Part shown: positions 17,480 through 26,370 of the stretch, piece after piece | Layout of the letters: each line of letters opens with the position of its first letter | How positions within the stretch are numbered: the first letter of the stretch is position 1 | Origin: Micromonospora zingiberis | GTDB taxonomy: Bacteria > Actinomycetota > Actinomycetes > Mycobacteriales > Micromonosporaceae | Direction of reading: 5' to 3' | Length of the DNA stretch: 64,000 bases | Assembly (NCBI RefSeq): GCF_004331455.1 | Contig: NZ_SJJR01000001.1 | Location: forward strand, 608,549-672,548 | Made by a program: the position numbers and the translations under genes | Notes under the pieces: model-generated | Database searches by the model: none | The model's input: only the letters and a program-made list of their open reading frames with translations | Told to the model about the DNA's origin: nothing

Positions 17480-18478
17480 CTACTGCCTGGGCACGCTCGC
17501 CGCCGGGTCCGCGCCGGGCGGCACCGGCGTCGCGTACGCGTCCAGCGCCGCCACCGCCGTGTCGCGGACCTGCTCGGCCAGCTCGGCCGGGGAAAGCACG
17601 GTGACGTCCGGGCCCAGCCCGAGCACGAACCGCCGGGCCCAGCCGAGGTCGGTGACCCGGAGCGAAACCACCCACCGCTCGCCGTCGGACTCGACCCGCT
17701 CACACGGGTAGTACTCGGTCATCCAGCGCTCGCCCCGGCCGATCCGCAGCGTGATCAGCGGCAGGTCCGGCGAGGGCCGGAACACCCCCTCGCTGAGGTC
17801 GTGCGGGCGGGCCTGCGCCGGCACCACGGCCGGCTCGTCCAGCTCGGTGACCGCGTCGATCCGGTCGGCCCGGAACAGCCGTACCGCCTCGGCCCGCCGG
17901 CACCACGCCTCGACGTACGCCCGGCCACCGAACATCAGCACCCGCAGCGGGTCGACCACCCGCTCGGTGGTCTCGTCGCGGGCCGGGGTGTAGTAGGTGA
18001 TGCGCAGGGCACGCCCACCCTCCACGGCGGCGCGCAGCTGTTCGACCCGACGCGCGTCACCGGGCAGTCGCACCTCCACCGGGGCGGTGACCAGGTCGCC
18101 GGCCGCGTCCTCGATCTTCGCGAGGGCCCGCTCGACGGCCTCCCGGTTGGCCACCCCGGGGGTCTCCGCCAGCATCCGCAGCGCGACGACCAGGGCCAGG
18201 GCCTCGTCCGGGGTGAGCCGCAGCGGCCGGTCGATGCCGGCGTCGTAGGTGATGGTCACCCGGTCGCCGTCGAAGGCCATGTCGATCAGGTCACCCGGGC
18301 CGTAACCGGGCAGCCCGCAGACCCAGAGCAGTTCCAGGTCCTCGCGCAGCTGCCGTTCGGTCACCCCGAGGTCCCCGGCCGCCTCGGCGATCTCGATCCC
18401 GGGCCGGGCGAGCAGGTACGGCACCAGGTTGAGCAACCGCGCCAACCGGTCGGCGGAGGTACGCGTGCCGGCCTTCAC
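17480..18478 (-). CDS. pafC: WYL-domain regulator PafC
   Basis: A 332-residue transcriptional regulator: N-terminal winged HTH (ADRLARLLNLVPYLLARPGIEIAEAAGDLGVTERQLREDLELL), a WYL domain (~150-225, with RALRITYYTPARDETTERVVDPLRVLMFGGRAYVEAWCRRAE) and a WYL C-terminal extension. In mycobacteria PafB and PafC act as one activator of RecA-independent DNA-damage genes and bind single-stranded DNA through WYL. GGAAGG precedes the GTG start, 31 bp after pafB. Confidence 0.92.
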   Translation of the reverse strand: MKAGTRTSADRLARLLNLVPYLLARPGIEIAEAAGDLGVTERQLREDLELLWVCGLPGYGPGDLIDMAFDGDRVTITYDAGIDRPLRLTPDEALALVVALRMLAETPGVANREAVERALAKIEDAAGDLVTAPVEVRLPGDARRVEQLRAAVEGGRALRITYYTPARDETTERVVDPLRVLMFGGRAYVEAWCRRAEAVRLFRADRIDAVTELDEPAVVPAQARPHDLSEGVFRPSPDLPLITLRIGRGERWMTEYYPCERVESDGERWVVSLRVTDLGWARRFVLGLGPDVTVLSPAELAEQVRDTAVAALDAYATPVPPGADPAASVPRQ

Positions 18479-18509
18479 CGCATCCGCCTTCCGCTCAAGA
18501 CTGCGGGGT

Positions 18510-19499
18510 TCACAGGACCACCGCCAACGAGTCGTGCCGGGCGGCGATCTCCTTGAGCCGCTGGATGACCGCGTCGCGTACTTCGGGTGGGTCGAGCACC
18601 CGCACGTCGGGACCGTAGCCGACGAGATGGCTGGCGAGCAGCTCCGCGTCGGTGTACGGCAGGACCAGTCGGTCCGCCTCCGGCCCGGTGGTCACGTCGA
18701 CCGCCCAACGCCGCAAGCCGGCGGCCCGCCCGGGGGTGACCAGGACGGTGGCCCGCCCGGTGTGCTCGGTCGGGCCGGACCAGCGGGCCACATGGCTGAT
18801 CAGGTCGACGCCGGCCGGTGGGTCGTAGGCGCCGGCCGTACCCGTTGCGCGGACCTGGCCGACGACCCGGGACAGCCGGAAACAGCGGGTGGCGTCACGA
18901 TCGAGATCGTGGCCGACCACGTACCAGCGCCCACGCCAGCAGACCACACCCCACGGCTGAAGTCGCCGGCGATCGGGCGCGTCCCGGTCCGGTACCCGGT
19001 AGTCGAAGCGGACCTCGCGCCGGTCCCGGGCGGCGGCGGTCAGCGGCGCGAACGCCGGATCGACGGTGACCATCGGTTCCAGCCCGAGGGTGGCCTGGGG
19101 GTCCACGTCCACCCCGGCGGCACGCAACTTGGCCAGCCCGGACGACGCGGCAGCGGCCAGCCCTGCGTGCTGCCACAACCGTGCCGCGATGCCCACCGCG
19201 GCGGCTTCATCCGGTTTGAGCGGGATCTCGGGTAGCGCGTACTCCCGGCGGGCGATCCGGTATCCGGGCTCCGCGTCGAAGGCACTCGCCGTGCCGGTCT
19301 CCAGCGGCACGCCCAACTCCCGCAGTTCGGCCTTGTCCCGCTCGAACTTGCGCTGGAACGCCTCGTGCTCACGGGCGTCGTCGGGGTCGTGCTCGTAACC
19401 GGGCACGGTCGCGGCGATCTGCGCGGCGGTCAGGAACCGCCGCGTGGACAGCAGACAGATCACCAGGTTGACCAGGCGTTCGGTGCGGCTGCGCGACAC
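18510..19499 (-). CDS. pafB: WYL-domain regulator PafB
   Basis: A 329-residue partner of PafC. It has an N-terminal HTH (RTERLVNLVICLLSTRRFLTAAQIAATVPGY), a linker with RKFERDKAELRELGVPLETG, a WYL domain (~140-225, including RREVRFDYRVPDRDAPDRRRLQPWGVVCWRGRWYVVGHD) and the C-terminal extension (YGPDVRVLDPPEVRDAVIQRL). The GTG at 19499 is 7 nt after TAGCGT, so the transcript is predicted to be leaderless; a longer frame upstream has no support. It heads the pafB-pafC-small protein-tatA-tatC run and is divergent from the DUF3866 gene. Confidence 0.92.
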   Translation of the reverse strand: MSRSRTERLVNLVICLLSTRRFLTAAQIAATVPGYEHDPDDAREHEAFQRKFERDKAELRELGVPLETGTASAFDAEPGYRIARREYALPEIPLKPDEAAAVGIAARLWQHAGLAAAASSGLAKLRAAGVDVDPQATLGLEPMVTVDPAFAPLTAAARDRREVRFDYRVPDRDAPDRRRLQPWGVVCWRGRWYVVGHDLDRDATRCFRLSRVVGQVRATGTAGAYDPPAGVDLISHVARWSGPTEHTGRATVLVTPGRAAGLRRWAVDVTTGPEADRLVLPYTDAELLASHLVGYGPDVRVLDPPEVRDAVIQRLKEIAARHDSLAVVL

Positions 19500-19506
19500 C
19501 CCGTAG

Positions 19507-19512
19507 ACGCTA
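19507..19512 (-). promoter_or_regulatory. -10 box of leaderless pafB
   Basis: TAGCGT on the minus strand, 7 nt before the GTG at 19499. Confidence 0.5.
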
Positions 19513-19556
19513 GCAGCCGCGCCACCCCCCGCACGCACCCGCGCCGCCCTTCTCAA

Positions 19557-19610
19557 AAGGAAGGGCACCTTATTAACGCCTCCGGTAGAGCAGGGGCCCC
19601 TTGTTAACAA
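19557..19610 (+). repeat. TTAAC palindromic repeat, copy A
   Basis: Begins AAGGAAGGGCACCTT and ends AGGGGCCCCTTGTTAACAA around TTAACGCCTCCGGTAGAGCA. The first 36 bases are identical, in inverted orientation, to copy B at 20785-20836. It occupies the gap between the divergent pafB and DUF3866 promoters. Confidence 0.85.
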
Positions 19611-19658
19611 CCGGACGAGGCACCCACACCCCGCTGCGGCAGGCGCGGGCGCGGCAGT

Positions 19659-19664
19659 TAGCGT
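19659..19664 (+). promoter_or_regulatory. -10 box of the leaderless DUF3866 gene
   Basis: TAGCGT, 6 nt before the ATG at 19671. Confidence 0.5.
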
Positions 19665-19670
19665 GCGGGC

Positions 19671-20789
19671 ATGGTGCGATGGCGGGTGGGTACGGTGGCG
19701 GCGCGGCGACGGCAGTGGGCCGGCGCGGTGGAGATCGACGTCCATCTCACCGACGGCACGTCGATGCGGGCGCTGGCGTACCCGGAACTGGTCGGCACGC
19801 CCGAGCCGGGCGACCGGGTGTTGCTCAACGCCGGGGCGCTGCTGATGGGGCTGGGGACCGGGGGGTACGCCCTGGTCGTGGCGCTGCCGGACCGGCTGCC
19901 GCCGGACCCGCCGCAGGCGGTCGACAGCCGCGACGCCGGCCACCTGGTGAAGGCCCGCTACACCCCGCTGCAACCCATCCTGCTCGGCGTCGACGAGGAG
20001 GCGTCACCGCACCACGAGGTGCTGGCCGCCGCCGAGGACCTGGCCGGCCTCCCGGTCGTCACCGCCGATCTGCACTCCGCGCTGCCGGCGATTCTGGCCG
20101 GCATCCACGCCGATGCCCCGCCGGCCCGGGTGGCGTACCTGCTCACCGACGGTGGGGCGCTGCCGGCCTGGTTCTCCCGTACGTTGTCCGCCCTGCGCGA
20201 CGAGCTGGTCGGCACGATCAGCGTCGGGCAGGCGTTCGGCGGGGACCTGGAGGCATCCACGCTGCACAGCGGCCTGCTCGCCGCCCGGCACGTGCTGCAC
20301 GCCGACGTGGCGGTGGTGGCCCAGGGCCCCGGCAACCTCGGTACGGGTACCCGCTGGGGCTTCTCCGGGGTGGCGGTCGGCGAGGCGGTCAACGCGGTCG
20401 CCACGCTGGGCGGGCGGCCGGTCGGCTCGCTGCGGATCTCCGACGCCGACCCCCGGGCGCGGCACCGTGGGGTGTCGCATCACAGCCTGACCGCGTACGG
20501 CCGGGTGGCGCTGGCCCGCGCGGAGCTGGTGGTGCCCGACGGTCTGGAGCCGGCGCTGGCCGCCGAGGTCGACGCCGCGCTGGCGCCGCTGGCCGAACGG
20601 CACATCGTGCGGCGGGTGGACACCGCCGGGCTGGACGCGGCGCTGCGGAGCAGCCCGGTGCCGTTGTCGACGATGGGCCGCGGGTTGGACGCCGACCACG
20701 CCTACTTCCTGGCCGCCGCCGCGGCCGGCCGACACGCCGCCCGCCTGCTCGCCGCCGCGCCGACACCCCAAGCCGGGGGTACGCGTTAA
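19671..20789 (+). CDS. DUF3866 family protein
   Basis: A 372-residue soluble protein of the uncharacterised DUF3866 family. The N-terminus is an OB-like barrel (VGTVAARRRQWAGAVEIDVHLTDGTSMRALAYPELVGTPEPGDRVLLN). The rest is alpha/beta with conserved-looking segments HLVKARYTPLQ, DLHSALPAI, AYLLTDGGALPAWFSRT, SVGQAFGGDLEA, AQGPGNLGTGTRWGFSG and GVSHHSLTAYGR. No catalytic class is recognisable. It is usually linked to the paf region. The TAA stop lies within the GTTAA end of repeat copy B. The gene is bracketed by inverted copies of one repeat. Confidence 0.85.
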   Translation: MVRWRVGTVAARRRQWAGAVEIDVHLTDGTSMRALAYPELVGTPEPGDRVLLNAGALLMGLGTGGYALVVALPDRLPPDPPQAVDSRDAGHLVKARYTPLQPILLGVDEEASPHHEVLAAAEDLAGLPVVTADLHSALPAILAGIHADAPPARVAYLLTDGGALPAWFSRTLSALRDELVGTISVGQAFGGDLEASTLHSGLLAARHVLHADVAVVAQGPGNLGTGTRWGFSGVAVGEAVNAVATLGGRPVGSLRISDADPRARHRGVSHHSLTAYGRVALARAELVVPDGLEPALAAEVDAALAPLAERHIVRRVDTAGLDAALRSSPVPLSTMGRGLDADHAYFLAAAAAGRHAARLLAAAPTPQAGGTR

Positions 20790-20836
20790 GAGGGGCCCCT
20801 TGCTCTACCGGAGGCGTTAATAAGGTGCCCTTCCTT
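20785..20836 (-). repeat. TTAAC palindromic repeat, copy B
   Basis: Reverse complement of copy A over its first 36 bases; reads GTTAAGAGGGGCCCCTT on the plus strand, ending CCCTTCCTTAC. Its first bases supply the stop codon of the DUF3866 gene. Located between convergent genes, it could act as a bidirectional terminator. Confidence 0.85.
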
Positions 20837-20841
20837 ACACC

Positions 20842-21027
20842 TCAGGCGAAGAGGATGAGGGCGATCCAGCCGCCGACCATGAGGGCCAGGGCCAACGCCA
20901 GCACCCAGGTCGGGACGGTGTACTCGCCTCGGCGATTGCGCTCGATCTCGGCGCGGACCTTGTCGCGGCGACGTTCGAGCCAACTCTGCCGCTGGGCACC
21001 CTGGGTGGAAGGTTCGGAAGGAAGCAT
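20842..21027 (-). CDS. Small C-tail-anchored membrane protein
   Basis: A 61-residue protein of unknown function with a charged N-terminal helix (SWLERRRDKVRAEIERNRRGEY) and one C-terminal transmembrane segment (WVLALALALMVGGWIALILF). It follows pafA by 54 bp on the same strand. Confidence 0.72.
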   Translation of the reverse strand: MLPSEPSTQGAQRQSWLERRRDKVRAEIERNRRGEYTVPTWVLALALALMVGGWIALILFA

Positions 21028-21081
21028 GGTCCGGCCAGCCTACCCGGGCCCGCCCGGCGTGGCCGGGCCCGGTGCGGCCGG

Positions 21082-22440
21082 TCACATGCTGGCGATCAGC
21101 CGTTCCACCCGCTCGTCGTACGCGCGGAACGGGTCCTTGCACAGCACGGTGCGCTGCGCCTGGTCGTTGAGCTTCAGGTGCACCCAGTCGACGGTGAAGT
21201 CGCGCCGCTTCTCCTGGGCGTGCCGGATGAACTCGCCGCGCAGCCGGGCCCGGGTGGTCTGCGGCGGCGTCTCCTTCGCCTCGAAGATCTCCGGATCGGT
21301 CGCCACCCGGTCCACGTCGCCACGCCGCTCCAGCAGCGCGTAGAGCCCCCGGCCCCGACGCAGGTCGTGGTAGGCGAGATCCATCTGGGCGACCCGGGGG
21401 TGCGACAGCGGCAGGTCGTGCTTGCGCTGGTAGCGCTCGATCAGCCGCAGCTTGGTCACCCAGTCGATCTCCCGCGAGACCGGCTCCAGGTCGCCGGTCT
21501 CCACCGCCCGCAGCACCCGGCCCCAGAGCTCGACCACCCGCTTGGCGGTCTGGTCCCCGCCCCGGCGCTCGACGAACTCGGTCGCCTTGGTCAGGTATTC
21601 CTGCTGGATCTCCAGGGCGCTGACCTCCTTGCCCGAGGCCAGCCGCACCTTGCGCCGGCCGGTGATGTCGTGCGACACCTCCCTGATCGCCCGGATCGGG
21701 TTCTCCAGGGTGAGGTCGCGCATCACCACCCCGGCCTCGATCATCCGCAGCACGATGTCGGCGGTGCCGACCTTGAGCAGCGTGGTGACCTCGTTCATGT
21801 TGGAGTCGCCGACGATGACGTGCAGCCGGCGGTACCGTTCGGCGTCGGCGTGCGGCTCGTCCCGGGTGTTGATGATCGGACGGCTGCGGGTGGTGGCCGA
21901 GGAGACCCCCTCCCAGATGTGCTCGGCCCGCTGGGAGAGGCAGTAGACGGCGCCACGCGGGGTTTGCAGCACCTTGCCCGCGCCACAGATCAACTGCCGG
22001 GTGACCAGGAACGGGATCAACACGTCGGCCAGCCGGCCGAACTCCCCGTGCCGGGAGACCAGGTAGTTCTCGTGGCAGCCGTAGGAGTTGCCGGCCGAGT
22101 CGGTGTTGTTCTTGAACAGGTAGATCTCGCCCGCGATGCCCTCGTCGTGCAGCCGCTTCTCCGCGTCGACGAGCAGCCCTTCCAGGATGCGCTCGCCGGC
22201 CCGGTCGTGGGCCACCAGGTCGACCACCGAGTCGCATTCCGGGGTGGCGTACTCCGGGTGCGAGCCGACGTCCAGGTAGAGCCGGGCGCCGTTACGCAGG
22301 AACACGTTGCTCGACCGGCCCCAGGACACCACCCGGCGGAATAGGTACCGGGCTACCTCGTCAGGGGACAGCCTGCGCTGTCCGCGGTAGGTGCAGGTGA
22401 CGCCGTACTCGGTCTCCAGACCGAAGATTCGCCGTTCCAT
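21082..22440 (-). CDS. pafA: Pup-protein ligase PafA
   Basis: A 452-residue glutamine-synthetase-fold ligase that uses ATP to join the C-terminal Glu of Pup to substrate lysines. Seen: [14 protein letters not shown] (metal-binding Glu9), [20 protein letters not shown] with Asp57 as the catalytic base, [22 protein letters not shown], and [31 protein letters not shown]. It lacks the loop that distinguishes Dop. The ATG follows TAATGT by 6 nt, so it is probably leaderless and separately transcribed. Rhamnose genes, not prcA, lie immediately upstream. Confidence 0.96.
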   Translation of the reverse strand: MERRIFGLETEYGVTCTYRGQRRLSPDEVARYLFRRVVSWGRSSNVFLRNGARLYLDVGSHPEYATPECDSVVDLVAHDRAGERILEGLLVDAEKRLHDEGIAGEIYLFKNNTDSAGNSYGCHENYLVSRHGEFGRLADVLIPFLVTRQLICGAGKVLQTPRGAVYCLSQRAEHIWEGVSSATTRSRPIINTRDEPHADAERYRRLHVIVGDSNMNEVTTLLKVGTADIVLRMIEAGVVMRDLTLENPIRAIREVSHDITGRRKVRLASGKEVSALEIQQEYLTKATEFVERRGGDQTAKRVVELWGRVLRAVETGDLEPVSREIDWVTKLRLIERYQRKHDLPLSHPRVAQMDLAYHDLRRGRGLYALLERRGDVDRVATDPEIFEAKETPPQTTRARLRGEFIRHAQEKRRDFTVDWVHLKLNDQAQRTVLCKDPFRAYDERVERLIASM

Positions 22441-22446
22441 GATGAG

Positions 22447-22452
22447 ACATTA
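22447..22452 (-). promoter_or_regulatory. -10 box of leaderless pafA
   Basis: TAATGT on the minus strand, 6 nt before the ATG at 22440. Confidence 0.5.
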
Positions 22453-22512
22453 GCCGTACGAGGCGCCGATTCGTCACTGTCGTGGCACGCGCGCTGCCCC
22501 GCGCCGCAACGG

Positions 22513-23127
22513 TCACCGCCCGTCGGGCTGCTCGGCGTCCAGCGCGGCGACCCGGCGCCGGCAGGTGTCATGGTCCGGCAGCAGCCCCGATGCACGGGCC
22601 TGCGCCAGGGTCGGCGCGGCGGCGTCACGGGCGGACAGCAACGGTGTCTCGCTCGGCCACTCGATGCCCAGTTCCTCGTCCAGCGGGTTCACCGCGTGCT
22701 CGACCGACGGGTTGTACATCGTCGAGCAGAGGTAACTGAGGGTGGCGTCGTCGGTCAGTGCGCAGAAGCCGTGGCCGAGCCCTTCCGCCAGGTACACGGC
22801 GCGCCGGTCCACGTCGTCCAGGCGTACGCTCTCCCACTGCCCGAAGGTGGGCGAGCCGACCCGTAGGTCGACCACCACGTCCAGCACCGCGCCACGGACA
22901 CAGGTCACGTACTTCGCCTGCCCGGGTGGCACGTCGGCGAAGTGGATGCCGCGCACCACGTTGCGGGCGGAGACCGAGATGTTGCCCTGGGCCAGCCGCA
23001 GCGGATGCCCGACCGCCTCGGCGAGCCGGTCGGAGCGGTACCACTCCAGGAACTGGCCCCGGGAGTCGCCGTGCTGCTGTGGCGTGATCTCCCAGGCACC
23101 CTCGATGCCCATCGGCCGCAGCTTCAC
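22513..23127 (-). CDS. rmlC: dTDP-4-dehydrorhamnose 3,5-epimerase
   Basis: A 204-residue cupin epimerase, third step of dTDP-L-rhamnose synthesis. The active-site region is [41 protein letters not shown] with the catalytic His of [29 protein letters not shown] supplies the Tyr region. It overlaps the end of rmlA by 4 bp, so the two are translated together. Downstream on the same strand is pafA, which has its own promoter box. Confidence 0.94.
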   Translation of the reverse strand: MKLRPMGIEGAWEITPQQHGDSRGQFLEWYRSDRLAEAVGHPLRLAQGNISVSARNVVRGIHFADVPPGQAKYVTCVRGAVLDVVVDLRVGSPTFGQWESVRLDDVDRRAVYLAEGLGHGFCALTDDATLSYLCSTMYNPSVEHAVNPLDEELGIEWPSETPLLSARDAAAPTLAQARASGLLPDHDTCRRRVAALDAEQPDGR

Positions 23128-24023
23128 CGGACCTCCCCGGGCCCGATCAGCTCGTGGCGTTCGTCGGCGAGCAGGTCGAGCAGATAGTCACCGTAGCCGC
23201 TGCTGGTCAGCGGCTCGGCCAGGGCGCGCAGCTGGTCGTCGTCGATCAGCCCGGCCCGCCAGGCGACCTCCTCGACGCAGCCGATCTTCATGCCCTGGCG
23301 TTCCTCGATCACCCGGACGAACTCGGCGGCCTGCATCAACGAGGTGAAGGTGCCGGTGTCCAGCCAGGCGGTGCCCCGGTCCAGCACGGTCACCGACAGT
23401 TCGCCCCACCGGCGGTACGCCTCGTTCACGGCGGTTATCTCCAGCTCGCCCCGGGCGCTCGGGGTGAGACTCCGGGCGATCTCCACCACCCGGTTGTCGT
23501 AGAAGTACAGGCCGGGCACCGCGTACCGGGATCGGGGTTTGTCCGGTTTCTCCTCGATCGACAGCACTCGGCCGTCCGGGTCGAAGTGCACCACCCCGTA
23601 CGCCTGCGGGTTCGCCACCGGATAGGCGAAGATCCGCCCGCCGACCGGGTCGCCGGCGCTGGCGAGCTGCCGGCCCAGGCCGACGCCGTGGAAGATGTTG
23701 TCGCCCAGGATCAGCGCCACCGCCTCGTCGCCGATGAAGTCGGCGCCGAGCACGAACGCCTGGGCGATGCCCTCCGGCCGGGGCTGGGCGACGTACTCCA
23801 GCCGCAGCCCGAACTGGCTGCCGTCGCCGAGCAGGCGCTGGAACTGGTGTTGCTCCTGAGGCGTCGTGATCACCATGATCTCGCGTACCCCGGCCATCAC
23901 CAGAGTGGACAGCGGGTAGTAGATCATCGGCTTGTCGAACACCGGCATCAGCTGCTTCGACACCGCCCGGGTGATCGGCCACAGCCGGGATCCGGTCCCA
24001 CCGGCAAGCAGAATTCCACGCAC
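23124..24023 (-). CDS. rmlA: Glucose-1-phosphate thymidylyltransferase
   Basis: A 299-residue nucleotidyltransferase making dTDP-glucose from dTTP and glucose-1-phosphate, first step of the pathway. Signature [37 protein letters not shown] at the N-terminus; [10 protein letters not shown] and [21 protein letters not shown] further on. The GTG at 24023 follows TAGGCT by 6 nt (leaderless); the box overlaps a 12-bp palindrome in the rmlA-rmlB gap. It is divergent from rmlB. Confidence 0.96.
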   Translation of the reverse strand: MRGILLAGGTGSRLWPITRAVSKQLMPVFDKPMIYYPLSTLVMAGVREIMVITTPQEQHQFQRLLGDGSQFGLRLEYVAQPRPEGIAQAFVLGADFIGDEAVALILGDNIFHGVGLGRQLASAGDPVGGRIFAYPVANPQAYGVVHFDPDGRVLSIEEKPDKPRSRYAVPGLYFYDNRVVEIARSLTPSARGELEITAVNEAYRRWGELSVTVLDRGTAWLDTGTFTSLMQAAEFVRVIEERQGMKIGCVEEVAWRAGLIDDDQLRALAEPLTSSGYGDYLLDLLADERHELIGPGEVR

Positions 24024-24029
24024 CCGGGG

Positions 24030-24035
24030 AGCCTA
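24030..24035 (-). promoter_or_regulatory. -10 box of leaderless rmlA
   Basis: TAGGCT on the minus strand, 6 nt before the GTG at 24023. Confidence 0.5.
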
Positions 24036-24043
24036 CCGGTAGG
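24032..24043. promoter_or_regulatory. Palindrome CCTACCGGTAGG between rmlA and rmlB
   Basis: A perfect 12-bp palindrome overlapping the rmlA -10 box in the 87-bp divergent region. A bound regulator here would block rmlA. It is an operator candidate on position and symmetry alone. Confidence 0.4.
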
Positions 24044-24095
24044 TCAGCGCGGCGGCCACGCGAGCGCGTGGGGCTGCGGGTGTGGGTGTTTCGCG

Positions 24096-24101
24096 TAGAC
24101 T
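24096..24101 (+). promoter_or_regulatory. -10 box of rmlB
   Basis: TAGACT, 9 nt before the GTG at 24111, so the transcript would start at or just before the start codon. No ribosome-binding site is seen. Confidence 0.45.
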
Positions 24102-24110
24102 TCCGGACCC

Positions 24111-25112
24111 GTGAGGATCCTGGTCACCGGCGGCGCCGGGTTCATCGGTTCGGAGTACGTCCGCATGCTGCTGGGGGTGCCCGGCGGTAGCGCCGAGGGG
24201 GTGCCCGGGTGGGAGCCGTCCCGGGTGACCGTGCTGGACGCGCTGACGTACTCGGGCAATCTGGCCAACCTGGCGGTGGTGGCCGACGACCCTCGACTGC
24301 GCTTCGTCCAAGGTGACATCCGTCACGCCGAGGTGGTCGACGAGGTCGTCGCGGGGCAAGACGTGATCGTGCATTTCGCCGCCGAGTCGCACGTCGACCG
24401 TTCGATCGCCGGCGCCGGGCCGTTCGTCAGCACCAATGTGCTGGGTACGCAGACGCTGCTCGACGCCGCGTTGCGGCATGGCGTACGGCGGTTCGTGCAC
24501 GTCTCCACCGACGAGGTGTACGGCTCGATCGCCGACGGCTCGTGGACCGAGGACTGGCCGTTGGCGCCGAACTCGCCGTACTCGGCGTCGAAGGCCGGTT
24601 CCGACCTGCTCGCCCTGGCCTACCACCGCACCCACGGCCTGGACGTGGTGGTCACCCGCTGTTCCAACAACTACGGCCCGTACCAGTTCCCCGAGAAGGT
24701 CATCCCGCTGTTCGTGACCAACCTGCTCGACGGCCGGACGGTGCCGCTGTACGGCGACGGCGGCAACGTGCGCGACTGGCTGCACGTGCACGACCACTGC
24801 CGGGGGGTGGCCATGGTCCAGCAGGGCGGCCGGGCCGGCGAGGTGTACCACATCGGCGGCGGCACCGAACTGACCAACAAGGAGCTGACCGGCCGGCTCC
24901 TGCGGGCCTGCGGCGCCGACTGGGACCGGGTCACGCCGGTGCCCGACCGCAAGGGCCACGACCGTCGCTACTCCCTGGACATCACGAAGATCCACAACGA
25001 ACTCGGGTACGCCCCCACCATCACCCTCGACGACGGACTCGCCGCCACCGTGGCCTGGTACCGGGACAACCGCTCCTGGTGGGAGCCGCTGCGGAAGGCC
25101 CCGGCCGAATGA
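24111..25112 (+). CDS. rmlB: dTDP-glucose 4,6-dehydratase
   Basis: A 333-residue short-chain dehydrogenase-type enzyme converting dTDP-glucose to dTDP-4-keto-6-deoxyglucose with bound NAD. Seen: ILVTGGAGFIGSEYVR (NAD loop), HFAAESHVDRS, HVSTDEVYGS (Thr-Asp-Glu active site), NSPYSASKAGSDLL (YxxxK), VVTRCSNNYGPYQFPEK and the C-terminal HDRRYSLD. First gene of a six-gene plus-strand run with 4-8 bp overlaps throughout. Confidence 0.96.
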   Translation: MRILVTGGAGFIGSEYVRMLLGVPGGSAEGVPGWEPSRVTVLDALTYSGNLANLAVVADDPRLRFVQGDIRHAEVVDEVVAGQDVIVHFAAESHVDRSIAGAGPFVSTNVLGTQTLLDAALRHGVRRFVHVSTDEVYGSIADGSWTEDWPLAPNSPYSASKAGSDLLALAYHRTHGLDVVVTRCSNNYGPYQFPEKVIPLFVTNLLDGRTVPLYGDGGNVRDWLHVHDHCRGVAMVQQGGRAGEVYHIGGGTELTNKELTGRLLRACGADWDRVTPVPDRKGHDRRYSLDITKIHNELGYAPTITLDDGLAATVAWYRDNRSWWEPLRKAPAE

Positions 25113-25993
25113 GACTCCTGGTGACCGGCGCCGGCGGCATGCTCGGGCGGGACGTGGTCGACGTGCTCGCCGGGCATCCGGGGCACACGGTGACCGCCGT
25201 CACCCGGGCCGAACTCGACATCACCGACCCCGCCGCCGTGTCCGACGCGGTCGCCGGGCACGACGTGGTGGTCAACGCCGCCGCCTGGACCGACGTCGAC
25301 GGCGCCGAACGGGACGAGGCGGCGGCGACCACGGTCAACGGTGCCGCCGTCGCCCACCTCGCCGCCGCCTGCGCCCGCCACGGCGCCCACCTGCTGCACG
25401 TCTCCACCGACTACGTCTTCGCCGGCGACGCCGACACCCCCTACCCGGAGGACGCGCCGACCGCACCGCTCAACGCGTACGGCCGCAGCAAGCTCGCCGG
25501 GGAACAGGCCGTCCGCCGGCTGCTGCCCGACACCGGACACGTGGTGCGTACCGCCTGGCTGTACGGCGCGCACGGCCGCAACTTCGTCAGCACCATGCTC
25601 GCCCTGGCCGAACAGCGCGACTTCCTCGACGTCGTCGACGACCAGCGCGGCCAACCCACCTGGTCGTACGCGCTGGCGGGGCAGTTGGTCGCGCTCGCCG
25701 AGGCGGCCCGGGCCGGCCGGGCCGCACCCGGCGTCTACCACGGCACCTGCTCCGGCGAGACCACCTGGTACGGCCTGGCCCGGGCGGTGTTCGCCCTGCG
25801 TGGGCTCGACCCCGACCGGATCCGCCCCACCACCAGCAGCCGGTTTCCGCGTCCGGCCCCGCGACCGGCGTACAGTGTGCTAGGGCACGGCCGATGGGTC
25901 GAGGCCGGCCTGCCGCCCCTGCCGGACTGGCACACCACGCTGGTCGAGGCGTTCGCCCCCGCCGCTCCACCCTCCCCGTGGAAGGTCGCATGA
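25109..25993 (+). CDS. rmlD: dTDP-4-dehydrorhamnose reductase
   Basis: A 294-residue reductase completing dTDP-L-rhamnose. Seen: RLLVTGAGGMLGRDVV (nucleotide loop), VVNAAAWTDVDGAE, HVSTDYVFAGDADTPY, NAYGRSKLAGEQAV (YxxxK) and VVRTAWLYG. The ATG overlaps the rmlB stop by 4 bp. The C-terminal segment SSRFPRPAPRPAYSVLGH matches the family's sugar-binding end. Confidence 0.94.
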   Translation: MRLLVTGAGGMLGRDVVDVLAGHPGHTVTAVTRAELDITDPAAVSDAVAGHDVVVNAAAWTDVDGAERDEAAATTVNGAAVAHLAAACARHGAHLLHVSTDYVFAGDADTPYPEDAPTAPLNAYGRSKLAGEQAVRRLLPDTGHVVRTAWLYGAHGRNFVSTMLALAEQRDFLDVVDDQRGQPTWSYALAGQLVALAEAARAGRAAPGVYHGTCSGETTWYGLARAVFALRGLDPDRIRPTTSSRFPRPAPRPAYSVLGHGRWVEAGLPPLPDWHTTLVEAFAPAAPPSPWKVA

Positions 25994-26370
25994 AGCTCAC
26001 CCTGGTCACCGGCCTGACCGGACTCGTCCTGCTGGCCACGATCGTCGAGCTGCTGCGCCGGCGGCAGCTGCGGGAGAAGTACGGCATGCTCTGGCTCGGG
26101 CTGCTGTTCGTCGTGATCCCGCTCTCGCTGTTCCCCCGGCTGCTCGACGGCGTGGCCGACCTGCTCGGCGTGGCCTCCGGAGTCAGCCTGGTGCTCTTCC
26201 TCGGCATCGTCTTCCTCCTGCTGGTCTGCATCCACCTGAGCTGGGAGGTCAGCGCGTTGGAGGAGGAAACCCGGACGCTGGCCGAGGAGTTCGCCCTGCT
26301 GCGCGCCGAGGTCGAGGCCGACCGGGCGGAACGGGCCGACCGGCAGGAACTGGTGCACCGCGATGGTTAA
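25990..26370 (+). CDS. DUF2304 membrane protein
   Basis: A 126-residue protein of the DUF2304 family, often found beside dolichol-phosphate-mannose-synthase-like glycosyltransferases. Three hydrophobic segments (TGLTGLVLLATIVELL, YGMLWLGLLFVVIPLSLF, VSLVLFLGIVFLLLVCIHLSW) are followed by a charged coiled coil (ALEEETRTLAEEFALLRAEVEADRAE). The start overlaps the rmlD stop by 4 bp. A partner role for the next GT2 enzyme is inferred from this recurring pairing. Confidence 0.82.
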   Translation: MKLTLVTGLTGLVLLATIVELLRRRQLREKYGMLWLGLLFVVIPLSLFPRLLDGVADLLGVASGVSLVLFLGIVFLLLVCIHLSWEVSALEEETRTLAEEFALLRAEVEADRAERADRQELVHRDG

